Shown piece after piece: positions 1-6,854 of a stretch of 13,853 bases of DNA. Origin of the DNA: SAR116 cluster bacterium (lineage in GTDB: Bacteria > Pseudomonadota > Alphaproteobacteria > Puniceispirillales > UBA1172); contig NZIT01000053.1 of NCBI GenBank assembly GCA_002691725.1, forward strand, positions 1 to 13,853, written 5' to 3'. The notes under the pieces were generated by a model that searched no databases, was not told the DNA's origin, and saw nothing but the letters and a program-made list of their open reading frames with translations. Position 1 is the stretch's first letter. Every line of letters begins with the position of its first letter. The translations under genes were made by a program, and so were the position numbers.

Positions 1-152
1 TGAGAATAAAGCTGAAGAGGATGCCTTCCTACAGGTAAATCCTTTTCGTGTGTCGCTCCGGCAGTAGGACGGTTAATGCTAGAAAATGTGCCTCCATTAT
101 CGCCAGCTATTGTCCATATTTTAGCAGGCTCATAGCCAGTTGGATAACTCAT
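1..152 (-). CDS. yghU: YghU-like glutathione S-transferase / disulfide-bond oxidoreductase, N-terminal part (runs off left edge)
   Basis: The minus strand from the ATG at 150-152 reads 50 codons with no stop to the window edge. The translation holds the segments TYR-GLU-PRO-ALA-LYS-x-TRP, INRP, GATHEKDLPVGRHPLQLYS. These match the start of E. coli YghU (YQPAKVW, NINRP, GPTHEKTLPVGKHPLQLYS), a glutathione-binding, GST-fold protein with disulfide-bond reductase activity acting in the cytosol. The conserved HPLQLYS stretch leads into the thioredoxin-like domain, which lies outside the window. A ribosome binding site (AAAGGA) sits about 8 bases before the ATG. The gene points away from the catabolic cluster and looks like host-chromosome background. 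The family call is firm; the exact substrate is unknown. Confidence 0.85.
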   Translation of the reverse strand, partial: MSYPTGYEPAKIWTIAGDNGGTFSSINRPTAGATHEKDLPVGRHPLQLYS

Positions 153-203
153 ATTTGTTGTCCTTTGTTATCAAATAAATTTCTGCAGCCGCCTAGATGC
201 CGA

Positions 204-483
204 TCATGATGCTGTAACTCCTCTACTAATCTTTTGTTCACGATGAAAAGTGTAAATACCCGTAATCACTATAATCAGCGTCCCAGCTAAAGTTGGTTTA
301 TCAGGCCATTCGCCAAACATTAAAATGCCTAGCCCAATGGCTCCAAGCATAGATGTATACCTGAAAGGAGAAACGAAACCGATCTCTCCCGTTCGCATAG
401 CCATTACACTCAGTAAAGTAGCAATCAAAACTGCAAAAGCTGCGCCTGTAAGAAGCAACCATGATGTTGTGCTGACAGCATGC
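204..483 (-). pseudogene. EamA/DMT-family transporter, C-terminal remnant
   Basis: About 90 residues of a drug/metabolite transporter remain: the last three or so membrane segments, including LLLTGAAFAVLIATLLSVMA, MRTGEIGFVSPFRYTSMLGA and a closing helix TLAGTLIIVITGIYTF, then a basic tail and TGA. These are the typical ends of the second EamA repeat. An intact family member has about 290-300 residues and ten helices, so roughly two thirds are missing. Upstream of about 480 the frame stays open to 560, but that part is only the antisense of the neighbouring AraC remnant and has no transporter character. No start codon or ribosome binding site fits the break. This is a 5'-truncated, non-functional gene left by a deletion or recombination. 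Its former substrate is unknown. Confidence 0.75.
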
Positions 484-809
484 CACGCGATGTAAAACGA
501 GCGGTTGAATTCATTCAAGCCGATTATGCTGAAAAGCTGACCATGGCAGAACTTGCACAAGCCGCAGGCGTTTCAATACGAATACTGCAGAAAGGGTTCC
601 AACGAGAGTATGCTCAAAGCCCTATGACTTACTTAAAGAATATTAGGCTGGACATGTCACATTATCTTCTTGCCCAACGGCGTGATGATAACACCGTTAC
701 TGATCTCGCCTATTCTTCCGGATTTTCTCATCTGGGACGGTTTTCTGCAGATTACAAGGCCCGCTTTAACTGCTCTCCCCGCAAAACTGATGCTTGGTTG
801 TGCTGCTAA
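480..809 (+). pseudogene. AraC-family regulator, C-terminal DNA-binding domain remnant
   Basis: The translation covers nearly all of the two-helix AraC/XylS DNA-binding domain: VKRAVEFI, LTMAELAQAAGVSIRILQKGF (first helix-turn-helix), SPMTYLKNIRLDMSHYLL, then VTDLAYSSGFSHLGRFSADYKARFNCSP (second helix-turn-helix and family signature). The N-terminal ligand-binding part of about 200 residues, normal for this family, is absent; an in-frame stop lies just upstream at 462-464. The domain begins exactly where the opposite-strand transporter remnant ends, so both genes were cut at one junction near 480. The ATG at 480 has no clear ribosome binding site and may be an accident of the join. A short free DNA-binding domain could in principle be made, but a broken gene is more likely. 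Confidence 0.75.
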
Positions 810-1005
810 TCTTTTTTCAGTTCAACAATATGCTCTCGCACAAAAAGTCTACCAATACACGAAAGCTGTGTTTAAAGACTATGTCGCAAACACTGTGTTG
901 AACACAGCAATTCCAGCATACTTTGGGCAGAAAAAGTGCGCTACGAATGCGCCAAACACAATACACCACCTACGAAAATTTAAGTCATTGGTTTATATTG
1001 ATAAT
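810..1005 (+). other. Intergenic stretch without a recognisable gene
   Basis: No reading frame here resembles a known protein. The one structured item is a perfect 6-bp inverted repeat with a 3-base spacer at 893-907 (CTGTGT-TGA-ACACAG). It could be a protein-binding site, or a weak hairpin after the AraC remnant; no T-tract follows, so a terminator is not supported. The stretch ends at the tRNA-Met fragment. Confidence 0.5.
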
Positions 1006-1050
1006 TGGTAGCGGAGGAGGGACTCGAAACCCCGACACGCAGATTATGAT
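1006..1050 (-). other. tRNA-Met(CAU) 3' fragment, probable integrase attachment site
   Basis: Read on the minus strand, these 45 bases begin in the anticodon loop (ATCATAATC, anticodon CAT) and run through the variable loop, the T arm (TTCGAGTC) and the acceptor 3' strand to an encoded CCA (CCTCCGCTACCA). This matches the 3' half of alphaproteobacterial elongator tRNA-Met from memory, apart from about two changes: C to T in the anticodon stem and G to T at the last base of the T stem, which normally pairs in every tRNA. The 5' half is missing and replaced by AT-rich DNA. A clean 3' tRNA fragment is the usual scar of tyrosine-integrase insertion. Given its orientation, the inserted element should lie to the right and the intact tRNA gene beyond the window. 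No integrase gene is visible here. Confidence 0.75.
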
Positions 1051-1239
1051 AATATGTGTTATTATTTTTATATTTTAAGACAATATATTATAGTAATAGA
1101 TCTGTGATGCGCTGCTGAGTGCGCTATGCGTGAATCCGTGGCTCTTGAGACGTATGTTCCCAGAGTCAAATCTTCGGTGCTTGATCTACTTGCAATCAGC
1201 GTTGGTCCTCAACAAAAATAAAGGTAAAAACCGCAAAAA
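1051..1239. other. Non-coding gap between the tRNA fragment and the iclR-type gene, AT-rich at its left end
   Basis: The first 55 bases are almost pure A/T, then composition returns to normal. A 31-codon frame from the ATG at 1125-1127 to a TAA ends near 1220, but it has no ribosome binding site and resembles no protein I know. No strong hairpin with a T-tract is visible after the regulator's stop codon at 1240-1242, only T-rich runs on its coding strand, so the terminator of the leftward operon is unresolved. Confidence 0.4.
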
Positions 1240-2067
1240 CTAGCGACCAGTGTCTATGCGGGATATACGATTGGCCAGATCGACTGTTCTTCGCCCCAAA
1301 TCTTCAATCATTTTTAGCTTGATCCGGTGCGACGGCCCCCCGCAGGAAATCGCAAGGCATGTACCGTCCGATAGAAATACAGGAGCTCCCACTGCATTTG
1401 TCGCCGCCTCCCACTCGCCAAGTGACGTAACATAACCGGTCTCACGATATAATTCGATTGAACTTTTTATGCCTTCCCGCATTTCCGGCCATTTAGCAGT
1501 ATTGCTGACTGCAAGATCGGCGAAGATTTCATCCAATGTCCATGATGGCTGGCCAGCGATCCACGCTCGCCCCTGAGCACTTGTGCCTAATGAAAGTCGC
1601 GAACCAATATCCAAGGGCAGCGCGGTTACAACTGTTTTGTCCCTGGCACGCTCGATGTAGATCATTTCTGATCCATCTCTTACTCCGAGTGCCACTGTAC
1701 CTCGGCAGTAGTCGGCTAACTCTTGCATGAAAGGGCGAGCGATTTGGCGAATATCGTACTGAGCTAGCACCGGGTATCCTAGCGATAGAACATGGGGATG
1801 CAATTTGTAAAATTTGCCGCTATCGTAAGTAGATACGTATTTCAACGCTTGAAGTGTGTGCAATATGCGGGAAACGGTGGGTCCTGGAAGTTCTGTACGT
1901 TTTGCTATTTGGCTATGGCTCAAGAAATTGTCAGTGGGACGAAATGCATGGAGCACATCAAAACCCCGAGCGATTGCGCGAATAACCTTTTCGTTTCCAA
2001 GAGGTTCATCCGAAGTAGCGACTGCGCCTTCGACTTTTTTGTATTTTTTTGAATGCCGCGGCTTCAC
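1240..2067 (-). CDS. IclR-family transcriptional regulator
   Basis: A 275-residue protein with the two IclR domains. A winged helix-turn-helix covers about residues 27-85 (VIRAIARGFDVLHAF, LSHSQIAKRTELPGPTVSRI, then KYV and the wing). An IclR effector-binding domain follows to the end, with ALGVRDGSEMIYIER, a GSRLSLGTSAQGRAWIAG segment, and GAPVFLSDGTCLAISCGGPS near the C terminus. IclR proteins bind short palindromes as dimers or tetramers and respond to small acids, so it probably senses the substrate or a CoA intermediate of this pathway. It is the last gene of the leftward set, 106 bases after the permease, on the same strand. The start is GTG (2065-2067); GAGG lies rather far upstream, so the start is less certain than the family. 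Candidate operators are at 8145-8161 and 8311-8327. Confidence 0.9.
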   Translation of the reverse strand: MKPRHSKKYKKVEGAVATSDEPLGNEKVIRAIARGFDVLHAFRPTDNFLSHSQIAKRTELPGPTVSRILHTLQALKYVSTYDSGKFYKLHPHVLSLGYPVLAQYDIRQIARPFMQELADYCRGTVALGVRDGSEMIYIERARDKTVVTALPLDIGSRLSLGTSAQGRAWIAGQPSWTLDEIFADLAVSNTAKWPEMREGIKSSIELYRETGYVTSLGEWEAATNAVGAPVFLSDGTCLAISCGGPSHRIKLKMIEDLGRRTVDLANRISRIDTGR

Positions 2068-2164
2068 TATGCGGTCTCTATCCTCATCTAAAATAGAAAT
2101 CTGTCTTTTGGCTACAATTTATTCATTCTTACGGCTACTCCAAGCTATCAGACAAGGCGCTATC

Positions 2165-2179
2165 AAGTGATTATCACTT
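2165..2179. promoter_or_regulatory. 15-bp palindrome over the permease stop codon, upstream of the IclR-type gene
   Basis: AAGTGAT-T-ATCACTT is a perfect 7-bp inverted repeat around one central base. It spans the permease TGA and lies about 100 bases before the regulator's start. The centre leaves only a 5-base stem if folded and no T-tract follows, so a protein-binding site is more likely than a terminator. It does not match the 17-bp elements in the divergent region. Autoregulation of the iclR-type gene is possible but not shown. Confidence 0.35.
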
Positions 2180-4123
2180 TTGTTCAGCAATTACTATACG
2201 CCTGCGCCGATAGATTTGCAATGTGACTGCTACACCAACGGCGCACGCTGCTGTGAAGTCAGACACCAGTCCCGGAAGGAGCAACAAGACCGCAGAGATG
2301 AACAAAAGGCTGGACTCGAACAAATTACTTCTGATCAACATCCAGCCTTCAACTGCGGCAGCTAGGAGATAAACCCCGATACATCCCGTCACCACGGCTA
2401 TTATGACATGATGCCAGTCCCCGTGCAGAAGGAGAGCCGGGTCAATAACAAACATGAAGGGGACAATAAAACCTGCAAGAGCTAAACGAAGAGCTACAAA
2501 TCCCGTTGCCATAGGCCGCGAACCCGCGATTGCTGCAGCTGCGTATGCAGCAACTGCTACGGGCGGTGTTATGGCCGACAGCGTCGCGAAGTAAAAGACA
2601 AACATATGGCTGGCAAGCGGCACAATACCGAGTTGTGTCAAAACCGGAATAGTGAGTGACACCTGAATGATGTAGGCACCCACAGTTGGAAGGCCCATCC
2701 CAAGAAGTACTGACGTTATCATTATGAGGACAAGTATCACGCCCACATTCTGGCCGCCAAGATCCAGAATGATAGAACTGAAACGCAGCCCCAATCCTGT
2801 CATCTGCACAAGTCCGATCACAATGCCTGCGGCATTCAAGATAATTGCAACTTGAATAGCAATAATTGCTGCGCTCTTTAGGCCGTCGGCAATCATCATA
2901 AAGATTTCGCGCCAATTTTCGAGCTGTGAAAGCCTCACCACGGACCCAATCACAATAAGAACGGCCGTCGCAACAAGCCCGGAACGCATGGGCGTGAAGC
3001 CAACAAATAACATCCCCAGAAGAACAACTATGGAAATTATATAAAACCAACCCTCCTTCATGACTTTGCCAACAGGTCTAATCTCTTCTTCAGCCATACC
3101 GTCCAAGCCATCTTTCAGAGCGCGAAAATGCACCTGCCAAACTACGGCCATGAAGAATAGGGCTGCTGGAATAGCGGCTGCGGCCGCTACATAGAGATAA
3201 GAGAGCCCGGTAAACTCTGCGACAAGAAATGCCGTCGCACCCATAAGTGGGGGCGTAAACTGGCCACCAGAAGAAGCGACCGACTCGACACCGGCCGCAA
3301 AGGTTTGTTTGAATCCGAGGCGCTTCATTAGAGGGATAGTCATCGCCCCAGTCGTGACAACGTTTGCTACAGCGCTGCCAGAAATCATTCCAAATAGCCC
3401 ACTTCCGAAGACCGCCACCTTGGCGGGGCCGCCGCGATACCGGCCTGCCATTGAAACTGCGAGATCCATCAAGAACTTACCAGCGCCAGTGCGTTCAATG
3501 AAAGCACCAAACAAAAGAAACATAAAAATATAGGTTGCCGAAACTCCGCTCGGCATACCGAATATACCATTCGTCGTGAACACGAGGTGATCGATGATCC
3601 ACATTACCGAGAACCCCCGGTGATATAGATTTCCCCCAAAATATGGGCCGAAATAAGAGTAAAGAATAAGCATCAAGAGAATAATCGTGAACGCTTTTCC
3701 AACCGTGCGGCGGGAGCATTCGACAAGCATGGCGGTGAGGCTGATGCCGACTGCCATTTGTAATCCCGATAAAGGATCAAAATAAGACATTCTAGCAAGT
3801 AGGTCCAAGCCGTTGAACGCTAGATATCCGCCATTGAAGACTGTGATGGCTATTAGAATCCAGGTAACCCAACTAAGGCGACCATTGGGAAGTTTTGGCC
3901 CGAACAGACACCAAGTCAAAACCATGGCAAACGTAAGGTGAATGGCACGCTGTGATATGCTGGGGAAGGTTCCAAAGAGCGCTGTATAAATCTGGAAAGA
4001 AGACATGCCTAAGGCAGTCATCCATATCATGATTGACAGTATCGATTTTCTCTTTGAGAGACTATTGGCGTTGGCTGGGGCCTCTTCGTCGTCGGCACGC
4101 GTATTTTCTGTCACTAGGGCCAT
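2174..4123 (-). CDS. TAXI-type TRAP transporter, fused 4TM/12TM permease
   Basis: A 649-residue, strongly hydrophobic inner-membrane protein, of the length usual for permeases in which the small (DctQ-like) and large (DctM-like) TRAP subunits are fused. Helices start at about residue 27. The DctM part carries the family signature around GSAVANVVTTGAMTIPLMKR, then ASSGGQFTPPLMGATAFLVAE, and later GMGLPTVGAYI and AITPPVAVAAYAAA. It would use the sodium or proton gradient to import an organic acid delivered by the TAXI receptor encoded just upstream. Gap to that gene: 52 bases holding a strong hairpin. The ATG at 4121-4123 directly abuts its AAGG; the in-frame GTG at 4112-4114 lies 9 bases from AAGG and may be the real start, giving 646 residues. 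Substrate cannot be read from sequence. Confidence 0.92.
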   Translation of the reverse strand: MALVTENTRADDEEAPANANSLSKRKSILSIMIWMTALGMSSFQIYTALFGTFPSISQRAIHLTFAMVLTWCLFGPKLPNGRLSWVTWILIAITVFNGGYLAFNGLDLLARMSYFDPLSGLQMAVGISLTAMLVECSRRTVGKAFTIILLMLILYSYFGPYFGGNLYHRGFSVMWIIDHLVFTTNGIFGMPSGVSATYIFMFLLFGAFIERTGAGKFLMDLAVSMAGRYRGGPAKVAVFGSGLFGMISGSAVANVVTTGAMTIPLMKRLGFKQTFAAGVESVASSGGQFTPPLMGATAFLVAEFTGLSYLYVAAAAAIPAALFFMAVVWQVHFRALKDGLDGMAEEEIRPVGKVMKEGWFYIISIVVLLGMLFVGFTPMRSGLVATAVLIVIGSVVRLSQLENWREIFMMIADGLKSAAIIAIQVAIILNAAGIVIGLVQMTGLGLRFSSIILDLGGQNVGVILVLIMITSVLLGMGLPTVGAYIIQVSLTIPVLTQLGIVPLASHMFVFYFATLSAITPPVAVAAYAAAAIAGSRPMATGFVALRLALAGFIVPFMFVIDPALLLHGDWHHVIIAVVTGCIGVYLLAAAVEGWMLIRSNLFESSLLFISAVLLLLPGLVSDFTAACAVGVAVTLQIYRRRRIVIAEQK

Positions 4124-4132
4124 CCTTCAGGT

Positions 4133-4175
4133 TATTGAAAAAGGCACGCAAGTGAGTTGCGCGCCTTTTTCAATA
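4133..4175 (-). terminator. 19-bp stem-loop between TAXI receptor and permease genes (attenuating terminator)
   Basis: Starting right after the receptor's stop codon, a near-perfect inverted repeat pairs TATTGAAAAAGGC with GCCTTTTTCAATA and continues inward through CGCAA/TTGCG, with one G-U pair and a 5-base loop. The T-run sits within the 3' arm, so it works as a terminator-like hairpin on either strand. Because the permease gene follows on the same strand, the likely role is partial termination or mRNA 3'-end protection, giving more receptor than permease, as is common for binding-protein transporters. Confidence 0.7.
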
Positions 4176-5141
4176 TTATAGAATACCTTTCTTTTCGTAG
4201 AATGCTTTCGCACCCGGATGAAGCGGCGCGCCAAGGTCCTTAACGGCTTTGTCCATTGTCAGGTTTTTCAAGAGCGGATGGAGCGTTCGCAAATCGTCAA
4301 CATGATTGGCGATCACCTCGGTGATCTTTTCAACCAATTCGGGATCCAAATTGGGTGCTGCATAAATGACGGTGTTCGTACCGAGTGTTCCAACTGCTTC
4401 CGTTTGGCCCTTATAAGTTCCTGCCTTGATCATGTAGCGTGCATACCCCGGATTGATTTTGCGAATTTCCGCAAGCTTATCGTCCGGCACTGGCAAGATA
4501 TTTACGCCAGAACCGGAAGAAGCAAGATCCTGGATTGAGGCGGTCGGATCAGCAGCAATTGGCATAAAAGCATCAAGGTGGCCGTCTTTAATAAGCTGAA
4601 CTGAATCATTGTATCCGACGAATTCAACCCTCTTCATGTCATCATAGCTCATCCCATAGACGTCAAGAACCATGCGTGCGATGACCTCACCTGTGAACCC
4701 TTTGATACCTGGCGCAATACTCTTGCCTTTCATATCCTCGATAGATTCTATACCAGAGTCTTTGGTTGTCGTAAGCTGCCAGCCGGCCGTGAAGAGGCCT
4801 GCGATCGCCGTTGCTTCCATCTGACGTCCTTCAAACGGTCCCAGACCGTTTATTGCCTCACCAGCAGACGATGCATAGGCAAATCCGATCTGAAGTTGAT
4901 CGGTCGAGAGGCCGAGGATGTTTTTCACACCTCCACCAGCGATAACCGTCGGTTTGACACCCGGGATCTCTTTGCGGATGTATTCGGCCAAGGCGTTTCC
5001 GACTAATGACCATGTGCCACCGATTGAACCACCCCCTACAGTAAGGTCCTGAGCCACGACGGGCGTCGCAACCAATGCCATGCATACGGCTAGCGTCTTG
5101 CCTAGGCATTGAATACATCTTGCAAATTTGTTGTCTTTCAT
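4176..5141 (-). CDS. TAXI-family TRAP transporter solute receptor (periplasmic)
   Basis: 321 residues. A signal peptide is clear: a basic start, a hydrophobic core (LAVCMALVAT) and cleavage after VVA at about residue 30. The mature part opens LTVGGGSIGGTWSLVGNALAEY, the glycine-rich TAXI family opening, followed by GVKNILGLSTDQLQIGFAYA and DMKGKSIAPGIKGFTGEVIAR, typical of the ligand-binding fold. It binds the substrate in the periplasm and hands it to the permease encoded next. The start chosen is the ATG at 5139-5141, because a textbook AAGGAGG lies 8 bases upstream and the signal peptide begins there; an in-frame ATG 15 codons earlier has no such site and would spoil the signal peptide. 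A 138-base gap separates it from the thiolase-like gene, enough for its own promoter. Confidence 0.93.
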   Translation of the reverse strand: MKDNKFARCIQCLGKTLAVCMALVATPVVAQDLTVGGGSIGGTWSLVGNALAEYIRKEIPGVKPTVIAGGGVKNILGLSTDQLQIGFAYASSAGEAINGLGPFEGRQMEATAIAGLFTAGWQLTTTKDSGIESIEDMKGKSIAPGIKGFTGEVIARMVLDVYGMSYDDMKRVEFVGYNDSVQLIKDGHLDAFMPIAADPTASIQDLASSGSGVNILPVPDDKLAEIRKINPGYARYMIKAGTYKGQTEAVGTLGTNTVIYAAPNLDPELVEKITEVIANHVDDLRTLHPLLKNLTMDKAVKDLGAPLHPGAKAFYEKKGIL

Positions 5142-5279
5142 GTTTTTTTCCTCCTTATGTTTTGGTTTGTAGTTAAGTAGCGTCACAGCTATTATTGCTT
5201 CTGGTTTATTTCCAAATAATGGGCTACTATCACTAGGTTACTTGATGTGTTTTCGTCTCACCTGCGGAGCTGGCAGAAG
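5142..5279 (-). promoter_or_regulatory. Gap upstream of the TAXI receptor gene, with strong RBS and a 14-bp palindrome
   Basis: This is the only long gap within the leftward enzyme and transporter set. It holds the AAGGAGG site of the receptor gene (about 5150-5156) and a perfect inverted repeat TTATTT-CC-AAATAA at 5206-5219. No convincing -35/-10 pair stands out, although TAATAG and AT-rich hexamers are present. A separate promoter for the transporter genes is likely from the spacing but is not proven. Confidence 0.35.
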
Positions 5280-6431
5280 TCATAGGGTGCTTTCATCTCC
5301 CAAATAGACTGAAACCTGACTTGAAAGCGTGCCACCATTGCCGTGGCAGAGTGCCAAATGAGGACTTGCGACCTGTCGTTCGCCGACTTCGCCTCGCAGT
5401 TGTTGTGTTGCTTCAATCATTGTGAATATGCCGTACATGCCCGGGTGTACGCATGACAGGCCACCGCCATTGGTGTTGACGGGCAGGCCGCCACCCGGCG
5501 CAATATTTCCATCAGAAACAAAGCGTCCACCTTCTCCCTTTGGGCAAAAGCCAAGATCCTCAAGAAACAAAATTGTATTAATCGTAAAGGCATCATAGGT
5601 CTGCACTAGGTCACACTCCGTTGCCTTCACACCAGCCATTTTGGACGCGCGCGCCCCTGATTCTGATGCTGCTGTGACTGTAAGGTCTGGCATCGACGAA
5701 ATCTGACGGTTCCACTGGGCAGCAGCGCCACCTAAAAAATAAACTGGCTTTTTTGGCATGTCGGGAGCGCGCTCAGCCGAAACAACCACCATAGCACCGG
5801 CTCCATCGGTCACTAGACAGCAATCAGCGACGGTCAGTGGATCACAGATCATCCTTGATGACAGTACATCTTTAACACTCAGTGGCCCGCGTTCGTAAGC
5901 CATTGGATTGAGTTTTGCCCATTCCCGGGCCGATGTCGCAACACAAGCGAGATCCTCTCTCGTGGTTCCGTATTGGTGCATGTGCCGTGCCGCCGCCAGT
6001 GCATAGGCAATGACCGGATAGCGCGGCTTGTATGCAGCCTCCCACACTGGCTGATCTGCGCCCGTTACCAGCCGTCCTGATGCGGTGCGCTGGTTGGAAC
6101 CGTAGCAAATCAAGGCCACCTCGCACAAACCGACCTTAATCGCCGCCGTTGCGGAAATAAGGTGGTCAAGAAAAGAGGAGCCACCAAGGTTCGTGCCATC
6201 AACGTACTTGGGGCGGATGTCAAGATATTCACCAACTGTCAGGGTTGGAAAAAAATTACTCAGATTTGATGTGAATAATCCATCAACGTCTTCCAGCGAA
6301 AGGCCACATTCCTTTAAAGCATCAATACTTGCCTGCGCCAAAAGCTCCAGATGTGACCTACCATGGGCCTCCCCTAGGCCTGCCAATCCAACACCGACGA
6401 TCGCGCTACTTCCTCGCAAGGGATGATTCAT
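5280..6431 (-). CDS. Thiolase-like protein without nucleophilic cysteine (lipid-transfer/Ltp2-type, possible retro-aldolase)
   Basis: 383 residues with the thiolase fold of the SCP2/lipid-transfer branch: IVGVGLAGLGEAHG at the start, a middle segment VADCCLVTDGAGAMVVVSAE, DAFTINTILFLEDLGFCPKGEGG, APGGGLPVNTNGGGLSCVHPG, and a C-terminal LCHGNGGTLSSQ. True thiolases carry Cys in the Cys-x-Ser-Gly motif near residue 89; here the same place reads TNLGGSSFLDH (residues 80-90) with no Cys. Tyr279 (QTYDAF) and Tyr333 (HPGMYG) are spaced much like the tyrosines described as catalytic in Ltp2 aldolases. It overlaps the upstream DUF35 gene by ATGA, the usual arrangement for thiolase-like/DUF35 pairs that act as a complex. 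Likely role: cleaving or forming C-C bonds on acyl-CoA, possibly retro-aldol cleavage. The substrate is unknown; the family call is firm, the reaction inferred. Confidence 0.85.
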   Translation of the reverse strand: MNHPLRGSSAIVGVGLAGLGEAHGRSHLELLAQASIDALKECGLSLEDVDGLFTSNLSNFFPTLTVGEYLDIRPKYVDGTNLGGSSFLDHLISATAAIKVGLCEVALICYGSNQRTASGRLVTGADQPVWEAAYKPRYPVIAYALAAARHMHQYGTTREDLACVATSAREWAKLNPMAYERGPLSVKDVLSSRMICDPLTVADCCLVTDGAGAMVVVSAERAPDMPKKPVYFLGGAAAQWNRQISSMPDLTVTAASESGARASKMAGVKATECDLVQTYDAFTINTILFLEDLGFCPKGEGGRFVSDGNIAPGGGLPVNTNGGGLSCVHPGMYGIFTMIEATQQLRGEVGERQVASPHLALCHGNGGTLSSQVSVYLGDESTL

Positions 6432-6832
6432 GACGCTTCACCGTCATGCTTTGCAATTTTAAGGACAACAGCTTTTTCTCCATCGAAATCGCCTATTCCT
6501 AAGTGAACCCGCTGCCCGATCGCAACCTCAGCCGATGCAACATCTGTCATCGTACTCATCATTCTTACCCCCTCGTCCAAATCAACAAGAACGATCGAAT
6601 AGTCTCCACCGCGTTCAGGCTTTCGCCGCACCACACTGGCGGAATAAATTACGCCGCAGCCAGATATTTCCACCCACTCCCAATCGCGCGATCGATTTCT
6701 GGGGCTGATCAGGCGTGGCGGAAAGAAGTATTCAGAGCTGGCTTTGCACCGTTGAATTCTTATTTCTCCAGCTTCCAAGTAATTGCGGTAAATACGATCC
6801 GGGCCAGGCACATCTATGGTCTCTTTAAACAT
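6428..6832 (-). CDS. DUF35 / OB-fold nucleic-acid-binding-like partner of the thiolase-like enzyme, zinc ribbon decayed
   Basis: 134 residues. Family features: an N-terminal ribbon region (IQRCKASSEYFFPPR, residues 26-40), then DWEWVEISGCGVIYSASVV and an OB-fold with YSIVLVDLDEGVRMMSTM and a GQRVHLG strand. Most DUF35 proteins hold a zinc with two Cys-x2-Cys pairs; here the four positions read Cys29, Ser32, Ser43 and Asn46, so zinc binding is probably lost. DUF35 proteins bind acyl-CoA or the acyl chain and form complexes with Cys-less thiolase homologues, for example ChsH2 with Ltp2. The ATGA overlap with the next gene supports such a complex. Start: ATG at 6830-6832 with AAGGAA about 8 bases upstream. 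It lies 22 bases after the acyl-CoA dehydrogenase stop codon. Confidence 0.88.
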   Translation of the reverse strand: MFKETIDVPGPDRIYRNYLEAGEIRIQRCKASSEYFFPPRLISPRNRSRDWEWVEISGCGVIYSASVVRRKPERGGDYSIVLVDLDEGVRMMSTMTDVASAEVAIGQRVHLGIGDFDGEKAVVLKIAKHDGEAS

Positions 6833-6854
6833 TCCACGTTTCCTTCCGGTTCGG

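Noticed and set aside
670..1011. Plus-strand open frame of 113 codons overlapping the AraC remnant
   Set aside because: It is a shifted frame of the AraC domain followed by non-coding sequence; composition and content resemble no protein.
1006..1050. Functional tRNA gene
   Set aside because: Only the 3' half is present; the D arm, the 5' acceptor strand and half of the anticodon stem are missing, and the T stem carries a mutation.
2442..3050. Long minus-strand open frame (202 codons) inside the permease gene
   Set aside because: Cysteine- and serine-rich shadow of the permease in another frame; the permease frame carries clear family motifs.
5142..5186. Longer TAXI receptor start 15 codons upstream
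   Set aside because: The ATG at 5141 has a near-perfect ribosome binding site and starts a standard signal peptide.
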